Shown here in pieces: positions 25,424 through 34,272 of a DNA stretch of 44,461 nucleotides (its first letter is position 1; each line of letters starts with the position of its first letter). Origin of the DNA: Bryobacterales bacterium (GTDB taxonomy: Bacteria > Acidobacteriota > Terriglobia > Bryobacterales > UBA6623). The DNA is taken from NCBI GenBank assembly GCA_028819235.1, contig JAPPMC010000313.1, forward strand, positions 1 to 44,461. Direction: 5' to 3'. Both the position numbers and the translations under genes were made by a program. Below the pieces are notes generated by a model. That model was not told the DNA's origin. It did not search any database and worked only from the letters and a program-made list of their open reading frames with translations.

Positions 25424-27676
25424 ATGCACTTACTATCTGCAATCGCCCTCACGTGCGGCTTGGCGGCCTTAACCTTGGCCGGTCCAGCCTTCAGCGCGAG
25501 CATCCCGACCGACTCCCCCTTCCCGGAGCACCAGCGCAGCCACTGGGCGTTTCAGCCGCTAGAGCCCGAAGTCCCGCCATCGGGGCGCTCAGGCCACCCG
25601 GTCGACGCATTTGTCGAGGCCCGTCTCAAGGCCGGCGGCCTGTCGCTCTCGCCGGCCGCAGAACGGATCACGCTGATCCGCAGGGCGACCTTCGACCTGC
25701 ACGGGCTTCCGCCGACACCGGCGGAAGTGGAGGCGTTCGTGGCGGACTCATCGCCGGATGCCTTCGGCAGGCTGGTCGACCGGCTGCTGGCGTCTCCCCG
25801 CTATGGCGAGCGCTGGGCCCGGCACTGGCTGGACTTGGCCCGCTTCGCGGAGAGCGAGGGCTTCAAGTCCGACGAAACCCGCCCGAACGCGTGGCGCTAC
25901 CGCGACTATGTCATCGCCGCGCTGAACGCCGACAAGCCCTATGACCGCTTCGTGCACGAACAGATCGCCGGCGACGAGCTCTGGCCGAACGACCCCCTCG
26001 CACGCATCGCGACCGGCTTCAACCGCCACTATCCGGACGAGTCGAACGCCGCGATCCTCATGCAGCGGCGACAGGAGATCCTGCTGGACATCACCGACAC
26101 GGTCGGAAGCGTCTTCCTGGGCCTGACCTACGGCTGTGCGAAGTGCCACGACCACAAGTTCGACCCGATCCTGCAATCGGACTATTACCGGCTGCAGGCC
26201 TTCTTCACCAATGTTTCCGCCGACAACGCGATCCACCTGATGAGCGAGCCCGATCGCAGGAGGCGCGAGCAGCAGCAGGAGCAGTGGGAAGAGGCCACCC
26301 GCGCCATTCGCTCCGAGATCGACGAGCTGCTTGGGGCAAAGCGGCGCGACGCATTCGACACTCAGGTCAACAGGCGTGCCCCCGAGACGCAAGAGGCGTT
26401 CCGCAAGAACCAGTCGCAGCGCACGATGTACGAGCGGCTGCTGTTCCAGCACCACATGTGGCAGATGCGCTATCACAACGACCAGCGCTTGGCCGGCAGC
26501 CTGAAAGGCGAGGCCAAGCAGCGCTACGGCGAACTGCAGGAGCAGCTGGCCGCCTTGGACCACCTCAAGCCGGTCGAGCTCCCCTTGGGAATGGGCATCC
26601 GCGAGCTCGGGCCAAAGGCGCCCGAGACGCACATCCTCTCGCAGGCGAACTACGCCGCTCCGCTGGAAACTGTGGAGCCGGGATTCCTGACGCTGCTGGC
26701 GCCAGATCCCGCTCGCTACGCGCCCACTGCGGATGGCCGGTCCTCCGGTCGCCGAACCGCGCTCGCCAGATGGCTGACCAGCCCCGAAAACCCGCTCACG
26801 GCGCGCGTGATGGTGAATCGCCTCTGGCACCACCACTTCGGCCAAGGAATTGTCCGTACGCCGAGCGACTTCGGGCTGATGGGAGAACGGCCCACGCACC
26901 CCGAACTCCTGGACTGGCTGGCGGGGGAGTTCCGCCGCGGCGGCTGGAGCCTGAAGCACATGCACCGGCTGATGATGACCTCCAACGCCTACCAGCAGCT
27001 CTCGGCCTACCAAGAGGAGGCCGCCCGGCGCGATCCCTTCAACAAGCTTCTGTGGCGCTTCCCGCCGCAGCGGCTGGAGGGCGAGGTGATCCGTGACTCG
27101 ATGCTGGCGGTCTCGGGTCGCCTGAACATGGCGGTCGGCGGGCCGAGCGTGTACCCGGCGCTGCCGCCGGGCGCTCCCGCCCCGCGCGGCGGCTGGGACG
27201 TGCCCGACAGCCGTCACGAGCAGGACCGTCGCAGCGTGTACGTCTTCGTCCGGCGCAACTCGCGCTACCCCATGTTGGAATCGCTCGACATGCCGGACAC
27301 ACATGAGTCCTGCGCGCGCCGCTCGGCGACCACGACGCCGCAGCAGGCGCTGTCCCTGCTCAACAGCGAGCACACATTGGGGTGGGCCGCCGGGCTGGCC
27401 AGTCGGGTGCTAGACTCCGCCGGCGCTGACAGGAACGGGCAGATCAGCGAAGCCTTCCGGCTTGCGTACTCGAGGCAGCCGGACGGGTGGGAGAAGGACA
27501 CCGTGCTGACCTTCTTCGAGAGCCAGCGCGAGATCATCGCCGAGCGCGCCGCGGCTGGAGAAAGCACCCTGCTGCCGGATCGATACCCGTCCGGCATGGA
27601 TCCGCATGAGGCCGCCGCCGTGGTGGATTTCTGCCACATGCTGCTCAACTCCAACGAGTTCGTGTACCGCCAGTGA
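25424..27676 (+). CDS. Secreted DUF1549/DUF1553 (PSD1-type) protein
   Basis: A 750-residue exported protein. A signal peptide (about 1-25, ending near FSASI) precedes a DUF1549 domain: the IRRATFDLHGLPPTP segment, then SPRYGERWARHWLDLARFAES and an IAGDELWPNDP stretch. A single haem-like CAKCHDHKFDP motif lies near residue 240, followed by a charged helical linker. The C-terminal half is DUF1553: LARWLTSPENPLTARVMVNR, WHHHFGQGIVRTPSDFG and MLMTSNAYQQ-like segments. The family has no proven activity; it is strongly linked to DUF1501 partners in Planctomycetes, Verrucomicrobia and Acidobacteria and is suspected to act in polysaccharide or sulfated-glycan use. It is translationally linked to the next gene and driven by a good promoter candidate. 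Confidence 0.9.
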   Translation: MHLLSAIALTCGLAALTLAGPAFSASIPTDSPFPEHQRSHWAFQPLEPEVPPSGRSGHPVDAFVEARLKAGGLSLSPAAERITLIRRATFDLHGLPPTPAEVEAFVADSSPDAFGRLVDRLLASPRYGERWARHWLDLARFAESEGFKSDETRPNAWRYRDYVIAALNADKPYDRFVHEQIAGDELWPNDPLARIATGFNRHYPDESNAAILMQRRQEILLDITDTVGSVFLGLTYGCAKCHDHKFDPILQSDYYRLQAFFTNVSADNAIHLMSEPDRRRREQQQEQWEEATRAIRSEIDELLGAKRRDAFDTQVNRRAPETQEAFRKNQSQRTMYERLLFQHHMWQMRYHNDQRLAGSLKGEAKQRYGELQEQLAALDHLKPVELPLGMGIRELGPKAPETHILSQANYAAPLETVEPGFLTLLAPDPARYAPTADGRSSGRRTALARWLTSPENPLTARVMVNRLWHHHFGQGIVRTPSDFGLMGERPTHPELLDWLAGEFRRGGWSLKHMHRLMMTSNAYQQLSAYQEEAARRDPFNKLLWRFPPQRLEGEVIRDSMLAVSGRLNMAVGGPSVYPALPPGAPAPRGGWDVPDSRHEQDRRSVYVFVRRNSRYPMLESLDMPDTHESCARRSATTTPQQALSLLNSEHTLGWAAGLASRVLDSAGADRNGQISEAFRLAYSRQPDGWEKDTVLTFFESQREIIAERAAAGESTLLPDRYPSGMDPHEAAAVVDFCHMLLNSNEFVYRQ

Positions 27677-27705
27677 TGCCGCACCGGATGAGACGAGGGA
27701 AGCCC

Positions 27706-29121
27706 ATGGCCGAGCAACACTTCGTGAGGGGAACGCCCAATTCCCGCCGCGCATTCCTGAGCCAGGCCAGCGGCGGCTTGGGCGCGCTGGCCCTCGCGTC
27801 ACTGGGCGCCGAGGCTTCCGCCGCCGCGAGGCGCGACCCGCTAGTGGCCCGAGCGCACCACCACACTCCGACTGCGAAGTCGGTGATCTGGTGCTTCATG
27901 GAAGGAGGCCCCAGCCACCTCGACACCTTCGATCCCAAGCCGCTGCTTGAGACGTATGCCGGGCAGCCTCTGCCGGAGTCCTACGACAGACCGCTGACCG
28001 CAATGCCGGGCACGTCGCACAACACTCTGATGCCCTCCCAACGCAAGTGGGCGCGGCACGGGGAGAGCGGGCTGTGGGTCTCGGACTGGTACCCGCACGT
28101 GGCCAAGCACGCCGACAAGCTCGCCGTAGTCCGATCCTGCACGGCGGACGGCCTCAACCATGTGGGCTCGGTCTGCCAGATGAACACCGGCTCAATCCTC
28201 GCCGGCAGGCCTGCGATGGGCGCATGGGTGACCTACGGCCTGGGCTCGGCCAACCGCAACCTGCCCACCTTCGTGATCCTCAACGACGAGGTGCGCATTA
28301 ACGGCGGCTCGAAGAACTGGAGCTCGGGCTTCCTGCCCGCCAGTTACCAGGGGACGCTCTTCAAGCAGGAAGGGGCCCCGATCCTGAACCTGGAGACGCC
28401 GCAGGCCGTCGGGACCCGGCAGCAGCGCGGAAAGCTCGACCTGCTCGGGGCGCTGAACCGCTACCACGCAGCCAAGCATCCCACCGAGACCGAGCTGGAC
28501 GCCAGGCTGGAGTCCTACGAGTTGGCTTTCCGCATGCAGGCCCACGCCCCTGAGGCAGTCGACCTGAGCAAGGAGTCGGAGGCCACCAGGCGGCTCTACG
28601 GCATGGACCAGGAACGCACTGCGGTGTATGGCCGGAACCTCCTGCTCGCGCGGCGGCTCGTCGAGCGTGACGTGAGGTTCGTGCAGGCCTATTGCGGCGG
28701 ATGGGACGCGCACACCAAGATCGAAGAGAATCACACGAAGTGGTGCGGCGTCTCGGACAAGCCCATCGCGGGCCTCCTCTCGGACCTCGAGTCCCGCGGA
28801 CTCTTGGACGAGACGCTCGTGATCTGGGGAGGCGAGTTCGGCCGCACGCCGTTCAACGAGAAAGCCGACGGGCGGGACCACAACCCGTGGGGCTTCACCA
28901 TCTGGATGGCGGGCGGCGGCATCAAGGGCGGGCAGGCCATCGGTACCACGGACGAGCTGGGGTTGCGCGCGGAGGAGTCTCCCTACCACGTGCATGACAT
29001 CCACGCCACCATCCTGCACCTGCTGGGCCTTGACCACCTCAGCCTCACCTACCTGCACAACGGCCGTTCCGAGCGTCCAACGATCAACGGCGGCAAGTTG
29101 ATCCGGGAAGCGCTGGCCTGA
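27706..29121 (+). CDS. Tat-exported DUF1501 (sulfatase-like) protein
   Basis: A DUF1501 protein of the alkaline-phosphatase/sulfatase-like fold. The ATG at 27706 (471 aa) was chosen because GAGGGA lies ~8 bp upstream and the twin-arginine signal NSRRAFLSQASGG follows directly; an in-frame GTG at 27673 would overlap the PSD1 stop. Recognisable blocks are the SVIWCFMEGGPSHLDTFDPK segment (metal-site region), GLWVSDWYPHVAKHADKLAV, the RFVQAYCGGWDAH segment, and VIWGGEFGRTPFN with RDHNPWGFTIWMAGGGIKGG. No sulfatase Cys/Ser-formylglycine motif is visible, so true sulfatase activity is doubtful. Pairing with the PSD1 protein is typical and suggests joint work outside the cytoplasmic membrane. Confidence 0.9.
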   Translation: MAEQHFVRGTPNSRRAFLSQASGGLGALALASLGAEASAAARRDPLVARAHHHTPTAKSVIWCFMEGGPSHLDTFDPKPLLETYAGQPLPESYDRPLTAMPGTSHNTLMPSQRKWARHGESGLWVSDWYPHVAKHADKLAVVRSCTADGLNHVGSVCQMNTGSILAGRPAMGAWVTYGLGSANRNLPTFVILNDEVRINGGSKNWSSGFLPASYQGTLFKQEGAPILNLETPQAVGTRQQRGKLDLLGALNRYHAAKHPTETELDARLESYELAFRMQAHAPEAVDLSKESEATRRLYGMDQERTAVYGRNLLLARRLVERDVRFVQAYCGGWDAHTKIEENHTKWCGVSDKPIAGLLSDLESRGLLDETLVIWGGEFGRTPFNEKADGRDHNPWGFTIWMAGGGIKGGQAIGTTDELGLRAEESPYHVHDIHATILHLLGLDHLSLTYLHNGRSERPTINGGKLIREALA

Positions 29122-29148
29122 CGCCGCGCGCCGGCTGGACCTCAGACG

Positions 29149-30708
29149 TTGCAAGCCGGGCATTCTCGCGCCGCCCGCAAGCCCCCGCCCCTGCTGTCGG
29201 CGGGAGTAGTTCCGTGGAGGCTTCGGCCGTCGGGCGTTTGCGAGGTCTATTGGGTGAAGCGGTCGGAGACCCTGCGCTTCATGGGGGGATGGCACGCATT
29301 CCTCGGAGGCCGGCTGTCGAGGTCGGACGCGGAAGCGCCCACGAGCGGCCGCCCGGAAGGCAGCGAGGCTTACGCCTCGTCTGGGAGGCCGGCCGCCCTG
29401 CCGGCGTGCGCCCTGCGGGAACTCTTCGAGGAGGCGGGCATATTGGCGGTTACTGGAACGCTGCCGGATGCCTCGGTCGTGGATACCGCCCGCAGCGAAC
29501 TCTTGGCCGGGTCGCTGGACATGGCGGGCTGGCTGCGTTCGCGAGGCTTGGCCTTTGACGTCTCCCGACTGGCATTTGCGGGCCGCTGGGTGACGCCTCC
29601 TCTCTCGCCGATCCGCTTCGACGCGACGTTCTTCCTCCTTGAGTGGCCCCCGAGCGAGCCGCGGCAGCCGTCCGTGCTGCCCGGCGAGCTGGCGTCCGGG
29701 GAATGGATCGCCGCGCGCCATGCGCTGCGGCGATGGGAGGCCGGCGACGTGTACTTGGCGCAGCCAACCTTGGAGACTATTCGCGTGCTGGCGTCGGACG
29801 GGCCCGCCGGTCGGGCGCGGCTGTCGCGGTCGGAGGCCCACGAGCCTGATGGCCCGCGGCCCATCGAGTTCCGGCCCGGAATCCGGGTCATCCCGCTCAA
29901 GGCCCGGACATTGCCGCCGGCTACGCACACCAACGCGCTGCTGCTGGGTACAGGGGACTTCGTGCTAGTGGATCCGGGCACGGACAGCCCCGATGGCCTA
30001 CGCGCGCTGTCCGGGATCGTGGAGCGCGAACTGGGCACGGCGGCAGGCCGCTTGCGGGGCATCTGGCTGACACACCATCACAGCGACCACGTAGCCGGCG
30101 CCGAGGCAGTGCGCCGCCAGTGGTGCGTCCCGATCTGGGCGCATGCGTCCACCGCTGCCCATCTGGCCGGATCCGGGATCCATGTTGAGAGGCGCTTCGG
30201 TGGGGGTGAACTGGTCACTCTCGCGGGGACTCGTGAACTCCGGGTCCGCGTCCTGCACACGCCGGGCCACGCCAGCGGACATCTTTGCTTCTTCGAGGAG
30301 GGCAGCCGGACGCTGATGTGCGGGGACATGCTGACGGCGACCGGCAGCGTGGTCATCAATCCGCCAGACGGCAACATGGCCGATTACCTGGAGTCCCTCA
30401 AGATTCTCGAGAGCGTAGGGGCGAAAGTGATCCTCCCCGGCCACGGGACAATGGTGCGCCACGCGGGCAGGGCGATTCGTGCGGCGATCCGGCACCGCAC
30501 ACAGCGGGAGGAGCTCGTGTTTCAGGCTTGGATGAACGGCGTGCGCGAACCCGAGGCCATGTTGGACAGCGTCTACGGCGAACTCGATCCGGCCGCGCGC
30601 CCGCTCGCGGCCAGGCAGGCGCTGGCGCATCTGGAACGGCTGGCCAGCTTGGGGCGTATCGGACGATTGCCGGACGCGCTTGCCAGTCGTCTTGGCGAGG
30701 GCCTATGA
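29149..30708 (+). CDS. NUDIX hydrolase-metallo-beta-lactamase fusion protein
   Basis: A 519-residue two-domain protein. The N-terminal ~240 residues are a NUDIX domain (MGGWHAFLGGRLSR near 45-58 and CALRELFEEAGIL, 87-99). The NUDIX box is split by a ~25-residue insert. The C-terminal part is a metallo-beta-lactamase fold of the LACTB2 kind: the metal motif THHHSDH (308-314), the HTPGHASGHLCFF strand, GDM and an LPGHG metal loop, followed by a winged-helix-like tail. Similar fusions are annotated in Acidobacteria and Myxobacteria; the substrate is unknown, perhaps a CoA or nucleotide derivative plus a thioester or RNA. The start is a TTG at 29149, with a poor ribosome site, and is uncertain. 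It follows the DUF1501 gene by 27 bp. Confidence 0.85.
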   Translation: MQAGHSRAARKPPPLLSAGVVPWRLRPSGVCEVYWVKRSETLRFMGGWHAFLGGRLSRSDAEAPTSGRPEGSEAYASSGRPAALPACALRELFEEAGILAVTGTLPDASVVDTARSELLAGSLDMAGWLRSRGLAFDVSRLAFAGRWVTPPLSPIRFDATFFLLEWPPSEPRQPSVLPGELASGEWIAARHALRRWEAGDVYLAQPTLETIRVLASDGPAGRARLSRSEAHEPDGPRPIEFRPGIRVIPLKARTLPPATHTNALLLGTGDFVLVDPGTDSPDGLRALSGIVERELGTAAGRLRGIWLTHHHSDHVAGAEAVRRQWCVPIWAHASTAAHLAGSGIHVERRFGGGELVTLAGTRELRVRVLHTPGHASGHLCFFEEGSRTLMCGDMLTATGSVVINPPDGNMADYLESLKILESVGAKVILPGHGTMVRHAGRAIRAAIRHRTQREELVFQAWMNGVREPEAMLDSVYGELDPAARPLAARQALAHLERLASLGRIGRLPDALASRLGEGL

Positions 30709-30803
30709 CTGCTGGCCGGTCGACCAGCCCCCTCCAGAGGGGCACGCGACCGTTGCCCAGCATACGATCCGGTCAGTCGGTGCCCGCTGTTACGCTGAGT
30801 GCG

Positions 30804-31439
30804 ATGAGGCCGTCGCCACCTGCATTGCGCAAGGTCTGCGGCGTCACCTCAGCTGAGGACGCCATCCACGCGGCCACGGCGGGCGCGAACGCGATCGGCA
30901 TGATCTTCTACCCGCCCAGTCCGCGGTCCGTGGACATTCGCACCGCCCGGGACATCGCTGCCGCGGTCCCCGCTGGTGTCCTGCGGGTCGGCGTGTTCGT
31001 CAACGAGCCAGCCGAGCGGGTTGCTGAGGCTGTGCGGACTGTCCCGCTCGACGCCGTCCAACTCCACGGGGACGAAACGCCGGCGGAATGCCGCGAGGTT
31101 CAGCGCTCGATCGGGGCGGCCTCGCTCTGGAAGGCGTTTCGCGTAGGTCCTGGCTTCGACCCGAGGGCCATGGCCGCTTACGCGGCGGACGCCTTTCTGC
31201 TCGACACGGCGCACGACGGCGCGTATGGCGGGACGGGAAAGCCATTCGCGTGGCATCGTGCCGTTCCGGCTATGGCGTTTGGGAGGGTAATCCTCGCGGG
31301 CGGCTTGGATGGCTCGAACGCCGCCGAAGCCGTTCGAGCGGTCGCGCCCTGGGGCGTTGATGCCAGTTCCCGATTGGAGGTGCGCCCGGGCCACAAGGAT
31401 CCCGAGAGGGTGGAGCGCTACCTTGCCGCCGTCACCTGA
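30804..31439 (+). CDS. trpF: Phosphoribosylanthranilate isomerase TrpF
   Basis: A 211-residue TIM-barrel enzyme of tryptophan synthesis that isomerises phosphoribosylanthranilate. Clear family strands are RKVCGVTSAEDA, ANAIGMIFYPPSPRSV, LRVGVFVNEP, LDAVQLHGDE, AFLLDT, YGGTGKPFAW and VILAGGLDGSNAAEAV with WGVDASSRLE. The catalytic Cys (in KVCG) and Asp (in LLDT) are both present. The ATG at 30804 starts exactly at the first barrel strand. No other trp genes lie in the window. The 3' end overlaps the next gene, whose TTG lies inside trpF. Confidence 0.93.
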   Translation: MRPSPPALRKVCGVTSAEDAIHAATAGANAIGMIFYPPSPRSVDIRTARDIAAAVPAGVLRVGVFVNEPAERVAEAVRTVPLDAVQLHGDETPAECREVQRSIGAASLWKAFRVGPGFDPRAMAAYAADAFLLDTAHDGAYGGTGKPFAWHRAVPAMAFGRVILAGGLDGSNAAEAVRAVAPWGVDASSRLEVRPGHKDPERVERYLAAVT

Positions 31440-31833
31440 GGCGGCATTGGACCGGGCGCAGCCGCTCGGTACGCGGGCCCGCTACGTGGCAGGCGATCTG
31501 GCCGCATGCGCGGCGTCTGGCACTGTCGTGGCTGTCCTCACCGGAGCCTTCATTCCCCAGGCTTGGCCGGGCTGGGCCGCGATGCCCTTGGGGATGCTCT
31601 TGGGCATGCTCCTTTCGCTGCCGTGTTGGGTTGCGGCATCAGCGTTCCTCGGCGTGCTCGAGCCGATGCTGCAGATCATGGCCGCTGGCATGCTTGCGGG
31701 TATGGCCGGCGCGATGGCGGGCGGGCCCTCGCTCTCGGGGGCGGCCCTCGGAGCTGCCTGCGGCTGCGCCGCGGGCTTGGGTATGGCGGTGTTGGACCGG
31801 ATGCTCCGGAGAGGCTCGCCTCAATGCCCCTGA
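31423..31833 (+). CDS. Small integral membrane protein of unknown function
   Basis: About 136 residues from a TTG at 31423, which has GGAG at 7-bp spacing and lies within the last codons of trpF; a second TTG at 31447 is possible. There is a short polar N-terminus, then three to four hydrophobic Ala/Gly/Met-rich segments (roughly residues 22-45, 48-70, 78-95 and 98-115), ending in a basic tail. Glycine-zipper-like spacing in the second half suggests tight helix packing. No family is recognised. It overlaps the following methyltransferase gene by 10 bp, so trpF, this gene and the methyltransferase look like one transcript. Confidence 0.6.
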   Translation: MPPSPEAALDRAQPLGTRARYVAGDLAACAASGTVVAVLTGAFIPQAWPGWAAMPLGMLLGMLLSLPCWVAASAFLGVLEPMLQIMAAGMLAGMAGAMAGGPSLSGAALGAACGCAAGLGMAVLDRMLRRGSPQCP

Positions 31834-32438
31834 GCGACCGCGCCAAGTGGAACCGCGCTGCGGCAGCCTACGACTCCTTAGCCGCACGGGCCTCCGAGCG
31901 GCGCTGGGCCGCCTTCAAGCGGGAAGCCTTCCGTGGCATGGCGGGACGCGTGCTGTTCCTCTCCGCCGGCACGGGCCTAGACTTCCAGTTTTTCCCGCCA
32001 GGGCGGACGATCGCGGCCCTTGACGTCAGCGAGCGCATGCTGTCCAAGGCCGCCGTGCGCGCCCGCGGATACGCAGGCACGCTCGCCCTTCACCAGATGG
32101 ACGCATGCAATCTGGCGTTCCGAGACGCGTGCTTCGACCAGGTCTACACGTCCTGCACGTTCTGCTCAGTGAACGATCCCCTCGCCGGTCTGTCCGAACT
32201 GAGGCGCGTGCTTCGGCCAGGAGGCTGGCTGCGCATGTTCGAGCACACTGCCAGTTCGCTGGTACCCCTGAATGCGATGCTTCACGCGTGCACTGCAGTC
32301 ACCGCCCGCTTCGGGCCAGCCATGAACCGCCCGACGGTGCGCACCGCGGAACGCGCGGGCTTCGAGATCGTGAAAGTGCGGAACTACTACTTGGATGTGC
32401 TGAAGTTCGTCGAGGCCCGCCGGTCGCCCGGAAGCTGA
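31824..32438 (+). CDS. Class I SAM-dependent methyltransferase
   Basis: A 204-residue UbiE/type-11-like methyltransferase. The AdoMet site is VLFLSAGTGLDFQFFP, followed by the acidic strand IAALDVSERML and the D-x-C-N-L-x-F segment. FDQVYTSCTFCSVNDP and RRVLRPGGWLRMFEH are the usual motifs II-III. The substrate is unknown; small-molecule or lipid/quinone methylation is typical for this length. The ATG at 31824 has GGAGAGG upstream and overlaps the small membrane protein gene. The stop is one base from the stop of the convergent bactofilin gene. Confidence 0.85.
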   Translation: MPLSDRAKWNRAAAAYDSLAARASERRWAAFKREAFRGMAGRVLFLSAGTGLDFQFFPPGRTIAALDVSERMLSKAAVRARGYAGTLALHQMDACNLAFRDACFDQVYTSCTFCSVNDPLAGLSELRRVLRPGGWLRMFEHTASSLVPLNAMLHACTAVTARFGPAMNRPTVRTAERAGFEIVKVRNYYLDVLKFVEARRSPGS

Positions 32439-32439
32439 C

Positions 32440-32868
32440 TCATCCTTCGTTCATCGACGGCCCCAAGTAGTCCACTTGGCCGCGGAAGATGGCCCCTTCT
32501 TCCACTCGGATTTCCACTGTTGCCAGCTTTCCGACCATGTTCGCCGTCTTGGCCAGCGAAGCCCGCTTCCGGCCGACCACCGTGCCGCGCATGTAGCCCT
32601 TCACCGCCACCGATGCCGCTTCGATGGTGGCTTCCACCCGCGCCGTCTCCCCGACGACGACATGTTGGCCATCCGCCTTGAGATCTCCCTCGAACCTGCC
32701 CTCGATCTCGATGGACTCCTTGGAGACCAGATTTCCCGCAAGCCGGCACCGCGAGCCCAAGCGGCAGGTGCCTCTGGTATCCGAGGAGCGACTCGAAGGT
32801 CTGGACCGTTGAGCTCCTCGTCCGGGAATGGCGCTGGGAGCGGCCGATGGCACGTCGCTTCTATTCAC
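32440..32868 (-). CDS. Bactofilin (polymer-forming cytoskeletal protein)
   Basis: A 142-residue protein. A ~35-residue polar, disordered N-terminus precedes a right-handed beta-helix bactofilin domain made of short repeating strands: SKESIEIEGRFEGDLKA, VVVGETARVEATIEA, SVAVKGYMRGTVVG and VEIRVEEGAIFRGQV. Bactofilins polymerise without nucleotide and position wall-modifying or polarity proteins on the membrane. No peptidase partner (such as LmdC) is adjacent, and the gene is transcribed alone, so its particular role cannot be inferred. Confidence 0.9.
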   Translation of the reverse strand: MNRSDVPSAAPSAIPGRGAQRSRPSSRSSDTRGTCRLGSRCRLAGNLVSKESIEIEGRFEGDLKADGQHVVVGETARVEATIEAASVAVKGYMRGTVVGRKRASLAKTANMVGKLATVEIRVEEGAIFRGQVDYLGPSMNEG

Positions 32869-33035
32869 GGTTTGTTCAGTCTAGCAAGTCACGGCGAGAG
32901 TCGCGCGGGTCTCCGGGTCCGGTCCCTTGGGCCTCCGGCGGGCGTGCGCCCGGGCCACTCTGGTATCGTGCGTGCGTCCAGGGGCGACCCCCCTGTAAAG
33001 CCGTCGGCCCAGCTGGCGGGAGCTTCGCATCCGCC

Positions 33036-34232
33036 ATGAAGATCCGCGCGCTTGAGACGATCCGCCTCGGGGAATTCCCCAACCTGCTCTGGGTCCGTGT
33101 GCATTCCGACGAGGGGCTGATCGGCCTTGGGGAGACCTTCATGGGAGCCTCTGTCGTCGAGACCTACCTGCACGACGTCGCCGCACCCCAGCTCTTGGGC
33201 GAGGATCCTCTGGAAGTCGAGCGGATCGCACGCAGCTTGGTCGGCTACCTCGGGTTTCGCTCGACCGGCGCGGAGATGCGCGGCAACTCCGCCATCGACC
33301 TTGCCCTCTGGGACTTGTGGGGGAAGTCGACGGGGCAGCCCGTGTACCAGTTGCTGGGCGGCGCATTCCGGCGGAGCGTGCGGGTCTACAACACCTGCGC
33401 GGGCTACCGGTACATTCGCGCACCGGGCCAGGCGGTGGCCAACTGGGGCCTCCCCGAAGCGCCCGAGCTTCCGTATGAGGATCTGGACGCATTCCTGCAC
33501 CGTGCTGGGGATCTGGCCCACAGCCTTCTCGAGCAGGGCGTCACCGCTATGAAGATCTGGCCGTTCGATCCCTACGCAGAGGGGTCGGCGGGCCTCCACA
33601 TCTCGCCCAGTGACCTCAAGAGGGCGCTCGGGCCGTTTGAGGCGATCCGCGGCGCGGTAGGGGACCGGATGGACATCATGGTCGAATTTCACTCGCTCTG
33701 GAACCTGCCCGCGGCTATCCGCATCGCGCGGGCACTCGAGCCGTACGGTACGTTTTGGCACGAGGACCCGATCCGTATGGACAGCTTGGAGAGCCTGAGG
33801 CTGTACGCCCAGCGAAGTCCCGCTCCCGTGTGCGCCTCGGAGACCTTGGGCGGCAGGGCGGCCTTCCGTGACCTTCTCGAGACGGGCGCCGTGGGAATCG
33901 TGATGCTCGACCTTGGCTGGTGCGGTGGGCTGACGGAAGCTAGGGCCATTGCCGCTATGGCCGATGCTTGGAAGCTGCCGATCGCGCCGCACGACTGCAC
34001 GGGCCCCGTCGTGCTCGCGGCCTCTACCCACCTGTCCATGCACGCGCCGAACGCCCTTGTCCAGGAGACAGTGCGGGCGTTCTACTACGGCTGGTACCAG
34101 GATCTGGCCACGGATCTGCCGCCGATCAGCCACGGCGCGATTCGCGCCACCAACGCCCCGGGCTTTGGAATTGACCTGCAGCCGGGCGTGTCGCGTCGGC
34201 CAGACGCCGTCGTGCGCTGGACGCGAGCCTGA
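33036..34232 (+). CDS. Mandelate racemase/muconate lactonizing enzyme-type sugar acid dehydratase
   Basis: A 398-residue enolase-superfamily enzyme starting at MKIRALETI (ATG 33036); a longer upstream frame is arginine-rich and unlikely. The capping domain (1-125) is followed by the barrel. TAMKIWPFDP holds the KxK-like strand, DIMVEFHSLWN carries the first metal ligand with an adjacent His, FWHEDPIRMD the second Glu, and CASETLGG the third. IVMLDLGWCGGL and the catalytic APHDCTGP loop end the barrel. The E-F-H and P-H-D pattern resembles galactonate/gluconate/mannonate-type dehydratases rather than racemases. Substrate is unknown. It converges with a Gfo/Idh/MocA oxidoreductase gene, in keeping with a sugar-acid role. 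Confidence 0.87.
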   Translation: MKIRALETIRLGEFPNLLWVRVHSDEGLIGLGETFMGASVVETYLHDVAAPQLLGEDPLEVERIARSLVGYLGFRSTGAEMRGNSAIDLALWDLWGKSTGQPVYQLLGGAFRRSVRVYNTCAGYRYIRAPGQAVANWGLPEAPELPYEDLDAFLHRAGDLAHSLLEQGVTAMKIWPFDPYAEGSAGLHISPSDLKRALGPFEAIRGAVGDRMDIMVEFHSLWNLPAAIRIARALEPYGTFWHEDPIRMDSLESLRLYAQRSPAPVCASETLGGRAAFRDLLETGAVGIVMLDLGWCGGLTEARAIAAMADAWKLPIAPHDCTGPVVLAASTHLSMHAPNALVQETVRAFYYGWYQDLATDLPPISHGAIRATNAPGFGIDLQPGVSRRPDAVVRWTRA

Positions 34233-34272
34233 CCCGCCCCCGTCCGGCGGCAGGCCGGTCTAGAGGATCCGC

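Noticed and set aside
25748..27373. 541-codon minus-strand open frame opposite the PSD1 gene
   Set aside because: The plus strand encodes an unmistakable DUF1549/DUF1553 protein; the antisense frame has no motif and is a codon-bias artefact.
28192..29928. 578-codon minus-strand open frame opposite the DUF1501 and NUDIX genes
   Set aside because: It is a shadow frame of GC-rich genes on the other strand, rich in Arg, Gln and Pro, without family motifs; the plus-strand products are clear.
30285..30803. N-terminal extension of TrpF by ~173 codons
   Set aside because: It lies inside the NUDIX-MBL gene in another frame; TrpF homology begins exactly at the ATG at 30804.
32847..33035. N-terminal extension of the mandelate racemase-like enzyme
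   Set aside because: The added residues are Arg/Gly/Pro-rich and family homology begins at MKIRALETI (33036).
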